DNA of 64,000 nt from Loripinus fragilis. Its lineage: Eukaryota > Mollusca > Bivalvia > Lucinida > Lucinidae. Every line of letters begins with the position of its first letter. The stretch's first letter is position 1. Below, one piece after another: positions 33,001 through 60,741 of the stretch. Location of the stretch: NCBI GenBank assembly GCA_964019695.1, contig OZ026521.1:36392939-36456938 (forward strand). Direction: 5' to 3'. The notes below the pieces were generated by a model. The model did no database searches and was not told the origin of the DNA. It worked only from the letters and a program-made list of their open reading frames with translations. The position numbers were made by a program, and so were the translations under genes.

Positions 33001-34417
33001 AATTGCCTGCTGTTTCTTGATTATCTACTCCAATAAACAAAGAGATTAGTGAATGTAGGCCAGGTGTTGATCGAATCGGGGATTAAGTTGGGAAGGTGTC
33101 AACATGTGATTAAAACACATCTGGTTGCATGACGAGGTGTGTTATAATGACAGTTATAGTCCTGTCGCAATAATAAGAAACGCGAAAATCTGATATATTA
33201 TTTTATTACTTGCATTTTTCCAAAAATAATGCTCAAATCTGGATTTAGAATATCCTGCAATGTCAGAAAAAAATTGTTTGAAGACTCTACTACCACTGCC
33301 CTGACCCCTAATCTGTTGGCAATTTTGACATTTTTAGGCTTTCTGAAAAGCGGGGGAATTTAAACGGTGTAACAGCCATGTGACGGCAATAAAAATAGCT
33401 TAGTGTCAAACTGTTCGGATCCAGATTATGCCCAATGTTTTACTTGTACAACTATCTAGTTGGTTTCTATATATACATTTTGTCGAGATATATTTTGTTG
33501 GCTAGGCGACTTTTAGATATCCCCATCCAGGCCCGTGTAGATGTTTTATTTATCATGCTAACAAATGTTAAAATGCCAACAATTGTTGGCATTTTAACAT
33601 TTATAAGCACGATAAATTTCATGCTCAGCTAAGTTGTATGTTTCTATTTCCTCAATTAAGGTAATTGATCCCTTTTTATCAGGATCAAGGAGATTTTAAC
33701 ATGATGTTTAGGCTCGTGTATATCTGTGGTTTATGCCACGCTGACCATTAACAGAGTGTGAAAACGGTAGTTTGTTACCTAATCGATATGATAAAATCCT
33801 TAGGTGGTCACACCACGCGTCTGATTGTTTTAGTGTGGAACGTGGGAAAATTACATACCCAAACTTTGAGGTTGGGAAATAATAACTATCGTACGTGGGT
33901 TGGAATGGTAGTACTGAAAAGAGTGTTAATCAGGATCATCTGGTTTCTGATGACTCTGCACTGTCATTTTCGAATATTTCTGGCCGCACCACATATGCAT
34001 TTTTTTACAAAATGAAAAAAAAATAGAGATGTACACACACGGAGTCCAGCAAAATATAAAATCAAATTTTAAAAGGATTCGAAGCTACATGTATTTAGTT
34101 CAACCCATTAGATAGTTGAAAGGTCACGCGTAACCAATTAAGAATCACTCGTGTCATTCGCACCTTATTTTAGTACCCACGGACTGCATAATATTTTATT
34201 AATCGATCAGGTATCGCGACACGCGTCGATAATCAGTAGCCAGTTTATTTTCACTTCAGTTAATCTCTTTATCGACACGCGCGTTCGATAAATAAGAAAA
34301 TAACATGAATATTCAAAATGACAGCACTGCAGATACCGTTTGACAGAAATATGATAGATACATTTGCGCCTTTGTTACTGAGTCCACCAAAGGATGAAAT
34401 CAAATATTAAAAAAGTT
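33001..34417. other. interior of the candidate 3.2-kb element
   Basis: Includes the perfect palindrome AAATGTTAAAATGCCAACAA with its mirror at 33563-33603, followed by AAATTTCATGCTCAGCTAAG, the end of the foldback MITE family seen at 24899. No transposase domain or other gene recognised. Confidence 0.45.
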
Positions 34418-34767
34418 TATGCGTTATGAAAATTAACATCAAGTTCAACTGTCTGAATTCAGAGTAAAAGAAATGATACAGAAGGGTACAGAAAATGAAA
34501 TTCAGTAGCACGTTTAGAGCCACTTCATCACTCATTCTATTAATCGACACTCGTTCGAACTGGACACGAATATACAAAATGTCAGCACTGCAGATATATG
34601 CTATCGTTTGGATTACGTGACAAGGTTTTGGTACGATTGGCATATACAAAACCACCATTTAATTGTACTTGCTAAAGTTTTAAGCAGGGCTAGAAGAGCA
34701 TATGTTGTGGATGCTCAGAAGAACAGTCTCAACGATGCTGTTTTTTAACACCACACATACATGTATT

Positions 34768-34905
34768 TTTATATATCCTATGAAAATGAAATAATTTGGC
34801 CTCAGTGAGACCAAATTATTTCATTTTCATTGGATATTAATAAAAATTAGATGAAATTAGCAAAGCGAAACCCCTTTATACATATGAACCGCTTTTCCAG
34901 AAATA
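34768..34905. mobile_element. GGCGGATCC palindromic MITE, partial copy
   Basis: Keeps the core palindrome TGAAATAATTTGGCCTCAGT / GAGACCAAATTATTTCA and CAGCAAAGCGAA-like and CATATGAACCGCTTTTC parts, but neither full end. Confidence 0.8.
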
Positions 34906-35050
34906 CTCGATTATGCATAACAAAGTTCAAAACATATTACATAAAAAAAAATCAGCAATTCAGCAGTTCAGCGTTTTAGGATATTTTAGCTGATCAGCAA
35001 CTTGCTGAATTCAGCAGAAAATTCAGCGTTTTAGGGTGACCCACCAAAAC

Positions 35051-35118
35051 TTATGTTGTGGGTAGTCAAAAGAACCGTCTCAATGAGACGGTTCTTTTGA
35101 GCACCCAAAACATATGTT
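35051..35118. mobile_element. ACATATGTTGTGGGTACTC palindromic MITE
   Basis: TATGTTGTGGGTAGTCAAAA... GAACCGTCTCAATGAGACGG... TTTTGAGCACCCAAAACATA. Nearly perfect, and it begins just outside the right end of the 3.2-kb inverted-repeat pair. Confidence 0.85.
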
Positions 35119-35305
35119 AAAACTGATGAGTAAGTTTAACAGTTTTACGCTCAAAAATTGTGTTTATCCTCACCTATGAAGGGCTCCCTTATGTTTGGTT
35201 CTTCGTGTACGTGGGCCCAGCTGACCAGATCATGAGATTTTGTTCTTATCGCATATGCTTTGAGTCATTCTCTATGAACATGTATGCGCAGCTTCTTAGT
35301 GGGAC

Positions 35306-35497
35306 GGTGGCGGACTCAGAGGGGGTTCGCTTGAACCCCGCTCCCCGTTTTTTAAATATCCAAAGAAAATGAAATAATGAGACCAAAATTATTTCATTTC
35401 CATGTGATATTTAAGAAAAATAAGATAAAATCAGCAAAGCAAACCCCCACATCTTTATACATATGAATCCCCTTTTCAGAAATCCTGGATCCGCCCA
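35306..35497. mobile_element. GGCGGATCC palindromic MITE
   Basis: It runs from GGTGGCGGACTCAGAGGGGG to ATCCTGGATCCGCCC. The central palindrome is partly deleted (ATAATGAGACC). Confidence 0.8.
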
Positions 35498-35872
35498 TGT
35501 GGGACAAATTTTGGCATGAGCCTTTGTCAATGTGTCTATTTGTTGTTTGCAAGATACGAAGGCTCTGGCGAGACTATGCATTTGCGCATGCTCATATGAG
35601 CGTTCGCAGCTCACATGTGCTGTCAGTGCCACCATTTCATTTCAGGGAAGTGAAAGAACTTTGACGGACCAGAGTCTAGAATTCGTCAATTTGAATAAAT
35701 AAGAAACAGATCTATTACATGACATATTTTTTAATCGATACTGAGAAACTCAAACGTGTGAACATAGTTACAATAATGAACATAGCTACATGAATGTACA
35801 GTTGAAAGACAGGGGAAAGCAAAGAAAGAGTGAATTAAAGCAAGAAGAACGAAAAGCTGAAATAAGTAAAGA

Positions 35873-36443
35873 ACTACCGTATTCGCCTCAATAACCGCAT
35901 AGTGTGTAAATCAGTTTCGATTAAACCTATGGGTGGTAAACCGAATGGACCCCCCCCCCCTCTAATCAATTTGGACCATTTGGTGGTATTTTTCATTTTT
36001 TTTTTTATTCAAAAGTTAATATACAAAATGTGAACATCCTGATCAGACGCCCCGTTCTGTGGCGGCTGATCTGGGCCTGCACTGTTTGTCTATGTACCAT
36101 AAAATGTGCACTATGCCGAACAAAATGAGTAAAGCTGATACATGTAATATTCATTTACAATTTTGTTATATATTGTTGACTGCAAATCCTATTACTTGTG
36201 GGAATGCCACAATTTTAAAAGAAACGCCATTCTGATAGGATGATAGGGTCTACATAGATTTGGTCAGTCTGAACCTTGGGTATAAGTGTTTATAGAATTG
36301 TGGTTTTTCTCAAAATAACAGGGTCTATAGCGTTAAAGCAATGTGGTTTTAAGAGTTCAACCATTCTGAGGGTGACAGTTTTGAAAAAAGCACTGAAAAC
36401 GGTATGATTGTCCAATTGATAGAGTCGAACCGAATACGGTAGT
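35873..36443. mobile_element. candidate element with CTACCGTATTCG inverted ends
   Basis: ACTACCGTATTCGCC at the left and CCGAATACGGTAGT at the right. Inside are a C run (35950-35959) and a hairpin near 36034-36090. No ORF. Confidence 0.5.
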
Positions 36444-36715
36444 TAAAAGGGGACTAGGAGATCGACGAAAGGCAACAGAGATTCGAGGTCAAGAAGAGAC
36501 AGAAAGACAAGTTTAGTGTGCTCTATATACATGCAAATGAGAAACCATCGCATTCAACTATCAGGAATACAGCGTATTTTATTTTTGCGGTCAATGTTTT
36601 CAGTTTTGCCAGAGTAAGATGTTTTGCATGAATGGTGTTATTCTGCATGAAACCTAGGTGCACGATTGCAGTAGTGGTCTTTGCTAACTTCTAACAGCAT
36701 ATGGGAATGATGGTT

Positions 36716-36776
36716 GATATATGAGTGATGACCGGAAAACTGCAATTTGCAGTTTTCCGGCCATCACTCATATTTC
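36716..36776. repeat. perfect hairpin (GACCGGAAAACTGCAA)
   Basis: ATATGAGTGATGACCGGAAA... and its mirror TTTTCCGGCCATCACTCATA meet at CTGCAATTTGCAG. A diverged relative follows at 36825-36880. Confidence 0.85.
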
Positions 36777-36879
36777 AAATCAGATTTCAAGCTGCTATAA
36801 GTATTTTCAAGACAGGTACATTTTATATAAGTGATGGTGAAAAATGCAAATTACATTTTCTGGGCATCATTCGTAATTC

Positions 36880-37510
36880 GGACAAGGGTTGAAAATGCTT
36901 TAACGGTTACAACATTGAAATGCAGAATTCCAGTCGTTCACTAGGGTATGCATGACATTAGTTATGCAAAAACACCTGAGCCAAATCAATAAAAAAAGAT
37001 CAACTGCCAAAGTAAAATACGCTGAATCCCCTGCATATACAGTATAAACCAATAATTTTTCGTTTTCCAAACTCATGTATGCCACCCTAAAATCATTGTA
37101 TATTTTTAATATCATCGTGACCCGGGGACCCGGGCGACCCCCGACCCTATAATTACGTGGACTGCCAAAAAATAATAATTTAGCACTTTCTGTTTTTGGC
37201 AATCCACAAGCTCATGTAATAATTAGTGGTCATTTGTATATATTTGTCGAAGATACGTGGATTTCAGCGTGGCATCTGAGTTAAATTTCATCAAAATATG
37301 GCTGATCGATTTGTTTTACAAAACCGAACGTCCTTATAATGCTTGGACCCTATTAAGACTAGGCATGGTATTATATACCAAACTATATATTTGATGACTA
37401 GCTTCAAAAATCAAAATTAATATCACAGTCTATATACACAACACAAATACAATACATTACAATATACAAGATCACAGGCCTCCAGGTGTAAGTGCGCATT
37501 TGAAAATTAA
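36880..37510. other. spacer, nothing recognised
   Basis: A short GC-rich patch at 37116-37145 (GACCCGGGGACCCGGGCGAC) stands out in AT-rich sequence. No gene seen. Confidence 0.35.
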
Positions 37511-39022
37511 TGTCCAAATTTCCCTAGCCATATTTTATAGTACACTGTAATTTTATGGTCACAGTTTCCCTAACCCAAGTTTATAGTAAACTGTAAGTTT
37601 ATGGGCCCAGTTTCCCTAACCCATGTTTTATAGTACACTGTAAGTTTATGGTCCCAGTTTCCCTAACCCAAGTTTATAGTAAACTGTAAGTTTATAGTAC
37701 ATTGGTCCAAACTTCACCTAACCCAGGTTTATTGTACAATGTAAGTTTATGGTCCAAGTTTCCATAACCCACGTTTATCGTACAATGTAAGTTTATGGTC
37801 CCAGTTTCCCTAACCCACGTTTTATAGTACAATGTAAGTTTATGGTCCCAGTTTCCCTAACCCAGGTTTATTGTACAATGTAAGTCTATTGTCCCAGTTT
37901 CCCTAACCCAGGTTTATTGTACAATGTAAGTTTATGGTCCCAGTTTCCCTAACCCAGGTTTATAGTACAATGTAAGTTTATGGTCCCAGTTTCCCTAACC
38001 CATGTTTTAGAGTACAATGTAAGTTTATGATCCCAATTTCCCTAACCCATGTTTTATAGTACAATGTAAGTTTATGGTCCCAGTTTCCCTAACCCAAGTT
38101 TATCGTACAATGTAAGTTTACGGTCCCTATTTCCCTAACCCAAGTTTATCGTACAATGTAAGTTTATGGTCACAGTTTCCCTAACCAGTTTCTATAGTAC
38201 AATGTAAGCTTTTGATCCCAGTCCCCTAGCCCATGTTTTATAGTACAATGTTAGTTTATGGTCCCAGTTTCCCTAACCCACGTTTTAAAATACAATGTAA
38301 GTTTATGGTCCTAGATTCCCTAACCCACGTTTTATAGTACAATGTAAGTTTATGGGCCCAGTTTCCCTAACCCACGTTTTATAGTACAATGTAAGTTTAT
38401 GGTCCCAGTTTCCATAACCCACGTTTTATAGTACAATGTAAGTTTATGGTCCCAGTTTCCCTAACCCACGTTTTATAGTACAATGTAAGTTTATGGTCCC
38501 AGTTTCCCTAACCCACGTTTTATAGTACAATGTAAGTTTATGGGCCCAGTTTCCCTAACCCACGTTTTATAGTACAATGTTAGTTTATGGGCCCAGTTTC
38601 CCTAACCCACGTTTTATAGTACAATGTAAGTTTATGGGCCCAGTTTCCCTAACCCACGTTTTATAGTACAATGTAAGTTTATGGTCCCAGTTTCCCAAAC
38701 CAATGTTATATAGTACAATGTAAGTTTATTGTCCCAGTTTCCCTAACCCATGTTTTATAGTATTATGTAAGTTTATGGTCCCAGTTTCCCGAAACCATGT
38801 TTTATAAGTACAGTGTAAGTTTGTGGTCCCAGTTTCCCGAAACCACGTTTTATAGTACAATGAAAGTTTATGGTCCCAGTTTCCAAGGCCCATGTTTTAT
38901 AGTACAATGTAAGTTTATGGTCCCAGGTTCCCTAAACCATGTTTTATCATACAATATAAGTTTACGGTCCCAGTATCACTAAACCTTGTTTGTACAACGT
39001 AAGTTTATGGTCCTAGTTTCCA
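37511..39022. repeat. tandem array, about 52-bp unit, roughly 29 copies
   Basis: The consensus contains GTTTATGGTCCCAGTTTCCC, TAACCCACGTTTTATAGTAC and AATGTAA. Nearly every unit holds CCCTAACCCA, a telomere-like 1.5 repeat. The middle (38300-38680) is the most homogeneous and the ends are decayed, as expected of an array renewed by unequal exchange. It lies about 0.9 kb downstream of the PRDM gene. Confidence 0.95.
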
Positions 39023-39103
39023 AATAAAAAAGAGAAAGAAAGAAAAGGCCCACCAGATAAAAATGCGTCAATGATAATTTGATTTTTATTTCAAAACCTA
39101 ATC

Positions 39104-39150
39104 ATATGTTGTGGGTACTCCAAATATCCCCCTCAATGTGAAAGTTATTT
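39104..39150. mobile_element. ACATATGTTGTGGGTACTC MITE, one arm
   Basis: CATATGTTGTGGGTACTCCA followed by a degraded centre. The second arm is not clear. Confidence 0.5.
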
Positions 39151-39311
39151 TGAGGAATATTCATTTAGCCTATCTGGACCCATTAAAGACGGTAAAAAAG
39201 TAACATCCATCCCCATCCCCTCCCCATGCAACTACTGCAAGAACAATAGGCACCTTGTCCTACCATTAGCCAGACTGGAAGGACGCCCCAGTGTCAATAG
39301 GTACAAGACAC

Positions 39312-39402
39312 CTTCGCCCACCCAACCGCCAAGAATTTGTCCCAATTCGGAACGTTCCCGCCCAACCGCCAAGAATTTGTCCCAATTCGGAACGTTCCCG
39401 GC
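39312..39402. repeat. 41-bp direct duplication
   Basis: CCCAACCGCCAAGAATTTGT, then CCCAATTCGGAACGTTCCCG, occurs twice in a row. Confidence 0.9.
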
Positions 39403-39715
39403 CCACTTTCTTACATTCAGAACCTACTTAGTAACATTCCAAATCACTTTATAGAACAATGTTAGGCAATGGTCAAAGTTTCCCATATCAAGACTTAAAA
39501 TACAATCTAATTTTTTGTAAGACATCATAATTATGCAGCATTTCATCTGGGTCTTCACATTTTGCCGAAGTACCCGTTATGGGGTTTCCAGTTTTTCATT
39601 ACCAGTGTATTACCTAAGAGTCAAATTGTTCTCACGTCTCTAAAATACACCTATTTTAGTTATATGACTATATGATTTGTTATATATCATTTGCTGAATA
39701 AAGGCTTTACTAAAC

Positions 39716-39781
39716 CAAACAGTGTAGATCTTGATGAGACGCTGCTTTCTGCAGCGTCTCATCAAGATCTTCACTGTTTGT
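39716..39781. repeat. CAAACAGTG-ended hairpin just past the PRDM stop codon
   Basis: CAAACAGTGTAGATCTTGAT then GAGACGCTGC pairs almost perfectly with its mirror ending CACTGTTTG around TTTCT. It starts about 135 bases past the stop codon, so it may lie in the 3' UTR and fold in the mRNA. Confidence 0.8.
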
Positions 39782-39914
39782 CGCTGCCTCTTTTTCAGGG
39801 CATGAGTGGCTAATATGGAATGAAGATCTATTGTTCATTAAGTTATAATATATCCTGTACTGTTTAATAGCACTGTAATCTTTGCTTTCAAATGTTTTCT
39901 TTTTCAAATTGTAC

Positions 39915-55823
<15,909 letters not shown>

Positions 55824-55859
55824 GAACTTTTTTTCAGAATTCACTTTAATTAAAAACTA

Positions 55860-56934
55860 ATTTGTAAAACCACTATTTTTTATTTTCAATAAATGATTAC
55901 TTTATGTCCTAGGTATCATTGCACATTTAATTTAATATTCAATTTAATATTTAACTTCAACTTTAAAGTGTGTCTTCTACATAAGTCACACAACTTCTAA
56001 TTTGCTTATTTTCGGTATCTTACTTTATATCACAATAAATTACTTTTCAGCTTCATTAGATATTTATCTAAAACCATCACTTTTTCGCTAAATTGAATAC
56101 ATGTGATTTTGATTGACAGGTGACCACGCCTTTGTCCAGTAGTGGTCATCCATTACGTAAGGGCGATAATGTAAATTCTTTATTTCCATTGGTCAGTAAC
56201 GTGACGCAACAGTGCGCACATCTTCACCCTCAATGAGGCTCTCAAGGGGAAACTTTTATTAGCCAATTAAGAAAATGTAACACTACTCGATTTTATGGAA
56301 ATTTGTTTCTGTTATATAGTTTTGTACGAAAATAAGATATAACTAAATTAATGAAGATAAGTTTTTACGAAAATCAGTCAAATTTAAAATATCGTAAAAT
56401 AAATAATATATATGATATTAAGGATATAATGAAAATATAATTGCTGGGACAACAATCGCCAAACTGATAAATTTGGTATAAGTTACCGAAACCAAATACG
56501 ATAAGCCTATAGAAAGCAATAACACCAACCTTTTTTCTTTAAAACATATTCAAGAATATATAGTTGCTATATTTTTTTACATATAAATAGCTTCAATTTA
56601 ATATTTATCTTAATAAAACGAATATACGAATACATAAGAAAACATGCATTGTTGTTTTGCATATGTCAATGACAAATGCGTTTATCAGCCAGCGCATTCG
56701 CACAGACTGACCAGTGCATTTCTTTATCATGGTTAGCTTAAATGTTGCCCCTCTTCGAGATCGGTAATCTCTTTCAAGTCTTCACAAAAGGCAGTCTCAG
56801 GATCGAGTACCCCTGTGTCCAAAGACCAGCCAGTCAGCTTCGCCACTAAGCCTGATTGTAGCCACCAACAATAACTTTGTATCGCAACTCAACAGAAGTC
56901 AGTACAGCCCGTATTCATGCCCAGATAATAATTT
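55860..56934 (-). promoter_or_regulatory. upstream region of the PRDM gene, possible promoter
   Basis: AT-rich and without repeats, unlike most of the window. ATTGG at 56188-56192 is a CCAAT box on the gene strand, close to CGTGACGCAA at 56199-56209. No TATA box or start site can be fixed. An upstream UTR exon may lie here. Confidence 0.3.
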
Positions 56935-57175
56935 GAGCCGCGACGCGTGTTTCCCAACAATGTGGCATTTTGACAAGTGTAGACTCAGACAAGCCTGTTC
57001 AACCTCCTTTTAAGGTTGGAAACTCCAAATGATGTTCGGTCAGTAGCTTAGCATTTATAGAATATTCAAGCGGCTGGCAAACGCTCTGACCAGACTGCGC
57101 GTATGCGCAGGCTGGTCTGAGCCTTTGCTGGTCGCAAAGACCACATTGTTGAAAATCTCATGTCGCGGCTCAATT
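56935..57175. mobile_element. 240-bp GAGCCGCGAC MITE
   Basis: GAGCCGCGACGCGTGTTTCC to TCATGTCGCGGCTC. The inner hairpin CTCTGACCAGACTGCGCG / CGCAGGCTGGTCTGAG is intact. Confidence 0.9.
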
Positions 57176-57413
57176 TTGTGATTATCATTTTTTTTCTTGG
57201 CATTTTTAAACTCTTCATGAGGAATAGAACACCCCTTCCAGAAAGTCTTACTGTTGGAATTAGATGGAGGTACTGGTTGGACTTTTTAGATTGTTCCAAA
57301 TGATAGAGAATAACACGCCCTATTGCCCTGCCGTCTGCTCATATGGAAACGTTCTTATGTTTTAGTCAGTTCTCTCATAGGATACAGGCGATAGGCGTAG
57401 TCGATCTACATAT

Positions 57414-57613
57414 TTTGTTTGTTTGATTTGATTGTTACGTCCCATCAACAATTTTTCAGTTAAACACGGACGGGTCTTCCTGGGTTGAACCAGTACTAAG
57501 CTAGGTTAAATGTGTCTTGCTCAAGGACCACAACGCAGTGACGCCGGTGAGGCTCGAACCCGCGGCCCCTCGGTCTCGATTCAAGCACTCTGCCACTGAG
57601 CCACTGCGCTCCC
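57414..57613 (-). mobile_element. tRNA-headed SINE, most complete copy
   Basis: The minus strand reads GGGAGCGCAGTGGCTCAGTG, GCAGAGTGCTTGAATCGAGA, GCGGGTTCGAGCCTCACCGG (box B), then the body with GTACTGGTTCAACCCAGGAA and ATTGTTGATGGGACGTAACA, and a CAAACAAA tail. Its head has tRNA-like D-arm, anticodon-arm and T-arm spacing. No protein is encoded; it would need a LINE partner. Confidence 0.88.
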
Positions 57614-57765
57614 ACCATCTACATATGGGTCAGCACAAGAGAATCTGGTATTAATCGCATATGCGCAAATGCGCGTAATAATAAACTCCAATGCTGACGG
57701 ATACAGCAGGGATTAGAGGCCGAAATTTTAGTCTGAGCCTTCATTTACATCTATACTTCGTGTAT

Positions 57766-57830
57766 GCGAGCAGCGAAGGCTCATGCGAGTCTGTGCAGAC
57801 TCGCCGGAGCCTTCGCTGATGCGATAATCA
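57766..57830. repeat. GCGAAGGCTC hairpin
   Basis: GCAGCGAAGGCTCATGCGAG pairs with CTCGCCGGAGCCTTCGCTG around TCTGTGCAGA. Relatives: 15150-15232, 54452-54514, 59023-59088 and, more loosely, 48998-49075. Confidence 0.85.
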
Positions 57831-59454
57831 GAGGCTGATTACTAAGCTACCTACAATGCACATGATGAGTCAGCATATGCGATTTTGTTCCTTATCGCAT
57901 TGTCGATTATCGAATGTGCAGACTCGCCAAAGCCTTCGCTATCTCTCATATACAAAGTATGGATGTAGATGAAGACTCAGACCAACAATTTGACCTCTTG
58001 TCTCACTGGATACATTATTCGGTTATGATGTCGGTGCGCTGCGGTCCCTTCGCACTAGGCATATACAGTTGTCTCACTGGATATGTCAGAATGGGTATTT
58101 ATAGGAGGTATTTGTGCATAAGCGATAGTACCAAATTTTCATAAGCTGGTACAGATGAAAACCCCTAGACTGGCATCAGTCCCCTAGAACGCATATAATT
58201 ACATTTACCATGTTTACAATTATCTTTTAGCTAGGAAAAATTCATCTTATAAAATTCTATCGTCTCTGATAGTCAAATTTAGTGAGCCTAGAACTACCCC
58301 AAGTAAAGTTTAAATTGCTATCTTATATTAGTTTTACTAGAAAAATGGCATTAGATACTGGGACCAGTCTAGGAAACCCTCTGAAATTAGTACTATAGTT
58401 GCTAAACGAAAGAAGGACCAAAAAGGAGAAAGAAAGAAAAACGAACGAACGAACGAAAGATTATTTTTGTATTTCTAAATATTTTAACACGTGGGAGATA
58501 GGATACATTACATTTTAAATCGCCTTACATCATAGACTATTCAGTAGGGTGGTATATCTTTAAATCCAGTTGGCCGTATTCACACCTCCACCGCACCTTT
58601 CCTAACCCAGCTGCAATCCTATCCGTACCAATGTGCTAACCACATAAATCCCATAGCGGCCCGTAGAGTTGACATGTATTATTATAGTTATCGGATAAGA
58701 TTAATGTGTCATAGGTTTTTTCTGTAAAATGGTTTAACGGAACATCCCGTGGATGTTATTGTAAAAACATTATTAGAGACCCAAAAAAGAAAGTCGAATG
58801 ACACTAAGAGTCAATGAAAAGTAAAAATCCTGTGGATGTTATTGTAAAAACAATATTAGGAGCAAAAATGAATTCAAATGACACGAAAAGTCAATGAAAA
58901 TTAAAAATGAAGTCTAATTTGGCGGACGAAAATAAAAGAGACCGATGACGCATGCCGCAAAACGAATAAATATTGATCAGATACGGAACCGTCATTTTTT
59001 CATACACGAAGCTATATTATGGTGATCAGCGAAGGCACAGGCGGGTCTGCACACCCGCACAGACTCGCCTGAGCCGTCGCTGTTCGCTTGGAAAGCTACA
59101 AAGTATGGGAGCTGGAAAAGGTTCAGGCCAAATATGAAATATGTGCTGCACAAAAACTTTTTTTCGATTGCCCAAGTTTTTATAAATACTTTTATATAGG
59201 TCCCCTTTAAACGTCCAAATACAGCTACCTCGTTGGACTAAAGGTCTGATTTTTGGCTGGAGCCTTCACCTGCGTCCATACTTTGTATCTGCGAACATCG
59301 AATGCTCTGACGAGACCGCACATTTGTACATGCTGTTCTGATCATTCGCTGTTCGCATATGCGATTATCTTACACTTACGATTGGGTTTACTTTTCAGTG
59401 AATACTGGTTGGTGTTGGGTAGTTGGGTGCTGGGCCGAACTTTTACGCATAAAT
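57831..59454. other. spacer with hairpins, no gene
   Basis: Contains a hairpin at 59023-59088, a diverged one near 59285-59365, a GAACGAAC run at 58442-58458, and a direct repeat (TGTGGATGTTATTGTAAAAA) at 58750 and 58832. No supported ORF. Confidence 0.45.
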
Positions 59455-60410
59455 GAAAGTTAAACATTTCAAATTAAAACTCTTGAAATTTTAAAACTTG
59501 ACGTATAGAACGCCTCCAAAATAGTTATAATTCAATATGTCTTTAGATAAACCGAAATTAAATCAGAGACGCTATAATAATCTGCCTAATTCAGCATAGC
59601 TACGGAAAGTCAGCCAAGTCACCCTCAAAATCCTGAATTTATTCACCATAGATGTGTTGAATTTCGGGGAATAAATTATAGATAATATTCATTATGTGTC
59701 CCTGAAATTAGGGAAGCTATCATAATCTGCCTAATTCAGCATTTTGAGACTGACTTTCCACAGAAAGTCCGCCTCATAATATTGAATTTGAGAACATCCT
59801 GAAAAGGGGTATGTGCATTAAGGGGCTAATTTACCCCACTCAGGAGCCAAAAACTGAAAATTGCTTTTCACCAATTTCTTTTGATTGTTTGTTTTAGAAG
59901 AATGACTGAAGTGTAAAAAATTGGCATTTATTTAAATTTTACATGTGCCATGGTAAAAATAATGGCCGACAAAATAGGCATAAAATAGAGAAATTGCAAT
60001 TTTGGACCAAATTTCAGACTTTTGGAGATCGATTTTTTAAGAATTAGATATCAGCACAGCTAAATACCAAAAAAATCCGTTTAATATGTTGTGTGCTGTG
60101 GTAATTCTCATCTTCTGTTATATATTTTTGGTATTTGCTTGTGCTCTATGTTAATTTCTCCGTCAAACCTCCCAAATTTGCTCCAAAACGGTCATTTTCC
60201 TATTTTCAGCCTATTTTGGTGGCCATTTTTGTTACCATAGCAACGGTAAAAGTCGAAGTAAATTCGAGATTTTTACACTTTGGTTATTGATCCAATAAAC
60301 TAATAATAACAAAACAAAAACAATTTTAATATTTTAGCCTCACGGGGGGGGGGGGGGGGGGGGGAAAGAAGCCCCTTAATGCACGTAGCTCTTTTCACCC
60401 ATGTTAATGT
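59455..60410. mobile_element. CTTTCACCCATG MITE region split by a 590-bp palindromic MITE
   Basis: The outer MITE reads ...GAGACTGACTTTCCACAGAA... CATCCTGAAAA and resumes after 60396 as CTTTTCACCCATG. Between them (59803-60396) lies the second copy of the element at 6816-7397, with ends GGGGTATGTGCATTAAGG and CCTTAATGCACGTAGCT. A G run of about 20 lies at 60344-60364. Confidence 0.85.
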
Positions 60411-60741
60411 TGGATTTTTGGGAAATAAATTATAAATCATATTCATTAACACTAAATAAAAACTTTTATGACCTAGAAGACACAGAAATTGACGATTAGC
60501 CTCCTGATCTAGCGATAATAATATCAAATTGTCCAAGTTTGATAAAGATCTTCCCGCGACGTGTGGAATGACCTTAACTGTAAATAAATTTATGGTATGT
60601 GCATTTTCTCGATCGTGTGAGATAACGCTGTAAACATACATTTTAATTTGTTGATATTTCTTTTTGATGATTCGATTTTAAATTCGTACTATCCTTTTTA
60701 AAGTTTTAAAAACTGGAATCCAATGAAGATCCAGATATGCA

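Larger units (their letters stand above)
31867..35050. mobile_element. candidate 3.2-kb element bounded by about 125-bp inverted repeats
   Basis: CACCCTAAAACGCTGAATTT at about 31873 and its inverse near 35036 begin long inverted repeats that include GCTGAATTCAGCAAGTTGCT and GTTTTGAACTTTGTTATGCA. ACCAAAAC lies just outside both ends (left of GGGACACCC, right of GGGTGACCC) and fits an 8-bp target duplication, as made by hAT-type transposases. No transposase ORF is seen inside; the interior holds other MITEs. It could also be two independent insertions of one short MITE. Confidence 0.45.

Noticed and set aside
37511..39022. Interstitial telomere array
   Set aside because: The unit is about 52 bp with only 1.5 telomere-like repeats, not a run of TTAGGG.
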